This document shows positions 62,218-64,000 of a DNA stretch of 64,000 nucleotides, piece after piece. Below the pieces are notes generated by a model, which was not told where the DNA came from, searched no databases, and saw only the letters and a program-made list of their open reading frames with translations. Source of the stretch: Alphaproteobacteria bacterium (lineage in GTDB: Bacteria > Pseudomonadota > Alphaproteobacteria > RF32 > CAG-239). Position 1 is the stretch's first letter, and each line of letters begins with the position of its first letter. The stretch is from positions 1 to 64,000 of the forward strand of contig JAFSUB010000025.1 in the NCBI GenBank assembly GCA_017445475.1, given 5' to 3'. Position numbers and translations under genes: made by a program.

Positions 62218-63951
62218 ATGGTTTGGCGGTTTTTATATAAATACATTAAACAGGCAAAATATTTAACGCTCGGTCTTTTTATACTTTTGGCATTCGAAAG
62301 TGTTTTGTCGCGTTATCAAAATTATCTCGTGGCAAATATGATCGGCGCATTAAGCGCGGTTTCAAAAAACGACATTACCAGCGTTTTGTTTCAATATCTT
62401 TTGTTGTTTGTGTTTGCACTGTTGTCCGCAAGTGCTTTGCATGGACTGCGCCAATTTTTGGAAGCGCGATTTCTTCCTTTTATATACACGCGCACGGCAA
62501 AAGATTTGTTTTCAATGGTTCACAAACACGCCATGCGTTTTTTTGAAGAAGAGATGTCGGGCAACATCTCCGGCAAAGTGTCAAATGTTTTAAGCCAAAT
62601 TCAAAATATGTATGGCAACATTTTGTTTGGGATGTTTATGCCGCTGATGGCCATTGCCACCAGCCTTTTCTTTATTGCTTTGGAAGATAAAAGGCTGGCG
62701 CTGATTTTGGGGTTGCTCAACCTGATTTTTTTGTTTATCACGATTTACTTTCGAAAACAGATTGCTCCGCTTTCGGCCGAACGTTCAAAAATGTATTCCG
62801 CAGCAAACGGTGTTTTTGTTGACGGAGTGGCAAACGCCAGTTTGGTTAAGAGCTTTGCCAATTATTTTTACGAAAAACATCTTTATTTCAAGGCTGTTCG
62901 AAAAGCGGCGAAGGCCGAAAAAAAAGAGATGATGAAAACCGTTTTTGTTGATTTGATTGCCCAAAGCATTTTTGACATCATGACACTTGCCTCATTTGCG
63001 CTTGTTTTTTGGTGGTGGCATCATTTCGGTCTTTCACTTGCGGGCGTTGTGCTGGTAACATCACTCGTGCAAACATTTATCAATGCCATTCGCCATATGG
63101 GGTGGATGGCAACTTCCGTTGTTCAGTTATACGGCAACATCAAAGATTGTTTGTCGCTTTTAGAGCTTGACTGCTACGTTCAAGATAAAGAAAACGCAAA
63201 AAAGCTTAAAATTAAAACAAATGACGTTGTTTTTGATAAAGTTTGCTTTGCCTACCCGAACGGAAAAAATGTTTTTAAGAATTTTAACCTTCATATTGCG
63301 CCGAATAAAAAAATCGGTTTGGTTGGTGTGTCGGGTAGTGGAAAATCAACTTTAATTAAACTTTTGGTTCGTTATTATGATGTTTTAAGCGGAAAAATTT
63401 TGGTCGGCGGAAAGGACATTTCAGATGTCAGCCAAGAAAGCCTGCGCGCACAGATTGCAATGATTCCCCAAGAAAGCACGCTTTTTAACAGAACGCTGAT
63501 GGAAAATATTCGCTACGGCAACCCCAAAGCAACAGACCGTCAAGTGATTGCGGCGGCTAAAAAAGCCCATATTCACGATTTTATTGAAAGTTTGCCGCTA
63601 AAATATGAAAGCAAAGTCGGTGAAAGAGGCGTGATGCTGTCGGGCGGAGAGCGTCAGCGTGTGGCAATCGCAAGAGCAATCTTAAAAAATGCGCCGATTC
63701 TGATTTTGGACGAAGCAACATCCGCACTTGACAGCCAAAGTGAGCGTTATATTCAACAATCTCTTGCGCAATTAATGGTCGGCAAAACCGTTATTGCCAT
63801 TGCTCATAGGTTGTCAACACTTCATGAAATGGATGAGATTATTGTTTTTGAAAAAGGTAAAATCGTTGAACGCGGCAGCCACAACAAGCTTTATCAAAAA
63901 GACGGAAAATACGCCCAATTTTATAAAATCCAAGCAAATCTCGAACGCTGA
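62218..63951 (+). CDS. ABC exporter, fused permease and ATPase
   Basis: The 577-residue half-transporter has six transmembrane helices (to about 310) and a C-terminal ABC ATPase. The ATPase shows Walker A GVSGSGKST, Q-loop MIPQESTLF, signature LSGGERQRVAIARA and Walker B ILILDEATSALDSQ. It belongs to the MsbA/lipid- and drug-export branch and would dimerise. The substrate cannot be told. It is separate from the mutS island; it does not look like a dedicated peptide exporter with a peptidase domain. Confidence 0.9.
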   Translation: MVWRFLYKYIKQAKYLTLGLFILLAFESVLSRYQNYLVANMIGALSAVSKNDITSVLFQYLLLFVFALLSASALHGLRQFLEARFLPFIYTRTAKDLFSMVHKHAMRFFEEEMSGNISGKVSNVLSQIQNMYGNILFGMFMPLMAIATSLFFIALEDKRLALILGLLNLIFLFITIYFRKQIAPLSAERSKMYSAANGVFVDGVANASLVKSFANYFYEKHLYFKAVRKAAKAEKKEMMKTVFVDLIAQSIFDIMTLASFALVFWWWHHFGLSLAGVVLVTSLVQTFINAIRHMGWMATSVVQLYGNIKDCLSLLELDCYVQDKENAKKLKIKTNDVVFDKVCFAYPNGKNVFKNFNLHIAPNKKIGLVGVSGSGKSTLIKLLVRYYDVLSGKILVGGKDISDVSQESLRAQIAMIPQESTLFNRTLMENIRYGNPKATDRQVIAAAKKAHIHDFIESLPLKYESKVGERGVMLSGGERQRVAIARAILKNAPILILDEATSALDSQSERYIQQSLAQLMVGKTVIAIAHRLSTLHEMDEIIVFEKGKIVERGSHNKLYQKDGKYAQFYKIQANLER

Positions 63952-63957
63952 AAAACC

Positions 63958-64000
63958 TTATTTTTCAAGCATAAAAGTTACGGGGCCGTCGTTTAAGAGC
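63958..64000 (-). CDS. dtd: D-aminoacyl-tRNA deacylase, 3' end only
   Basis: The last 13 codons and stop read LLNDGPVTFMLEK on the minus strand, matching the conserved C-terminal NDGPVTF motif of D-aminoacyl-tRNA deacylase. The rest is beyond the right edge. It converges on the ABC exporter gene. Confidence 0.7.
   Translation of the reverse strand, partial: LLNDGPVTFMLEK

Noticed and set aside
62218-63951. ABC exporter as the transporter of the mutS-linked peptide
   Set aside because: It is 36 kb away, has no peptidase domain, and follows asmA and the acylphosphatase on the other strand. There is no evidence for a link.

Overview
The window comes from the chromosome of an alphaproteobacterium with moderate-to-low GC. 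The markers are a DUF1013/TrcR-type cell-cycle regulator, an IalB-type secreted protein, an alphaproteobacterial Mic60-hemY pair downstream of a divergent tsaD, an RNase E with a long insertion in its S1 domain, and an AmpG/RarA/RluC/AsmA neighbourhood. Several conserved neighbourhoods are thinned: hemC and hemD are absent between tsaD and mic60, no tol genes follow ruvAB-ybgC, and SucD has lost its catalytic residues. These losses fit a host- or gut-associated lineage with reduced metabolism. The exact order cannot be fixed from sequence alone.

Layout. 1-9 kb: ruvA-ruvB-ybgC, a convergent amidase, RNase E, an M48 protease and a TrcR protein with a histone-H1-like tail. 9-19 kb: housekeeping and envelope genes (YcgN-like, YgjP-like, cca, IalB-like, rlmN, a DsbD/ScsB-type reductase, a DMT-type permease, a phosphoethanolamine transferase and a sensor kinase). 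19.2-26.35 kb: mutS, followed by a 4.3-kb island bounded by a second, about 90 % identical copy of the last 152 bp of mutS. 26.3-32 kb: a TRL-like lipoprotein, tRNA-Pro, map, a UvrD-type helicase and a moxR-DUF58 pair. 32-33.6 kb: palindromic repeats and a foreign-looking outer-membrane-type gene. 33.6-43.3 kb: nth-tsaD, mic60-hemY, an archaeal-type ADP-dependent sugar kinase, a divergent sucCD and sufS-sufT-sufE. 43.4-53.7 kb: one eight-gene minus-strand operon for an R64-type IVb pilus or pilus-like secretion machine. 53.7-54.9 kb: a probable structured small RNA, a small gene, repeats and tRNA-Gly with a partial duplicate of its 3' end. 54.9-64 kb: ampG, a pentapeptide-repeat protein, rarA, rluC-type synthase, asmA, acylphosphatase, an ABC exporter and the end of dtd.

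The most interesting system is the mutS-linked island. One minus-strand operon has a clear promoter at 26131-26158. It encodes a radical SAM/SPASM enzyme, a 24-residue strongly cationic peptide with a good ribosome-binding site, a second radical SAM/SPASM maturase and an ABC-F ATPase overlapping the maturase. This reads as a compact pathway for a ribosomally made, radical-SAM-modified peptide, with an ABC-F protein that could give self-protection at the ribosome. There is no exporter, protease or integrase in the island. The peptide function is inferred from position, ribosome-binding site and composition only.

Other points: SucD lacks both the phosphohistidine and its partner glutamate, the sugar kinase is of the ADP-dependent family, and the pilus operon encodes a PilS-like pilin with no recognisable prepilin cleavage site.
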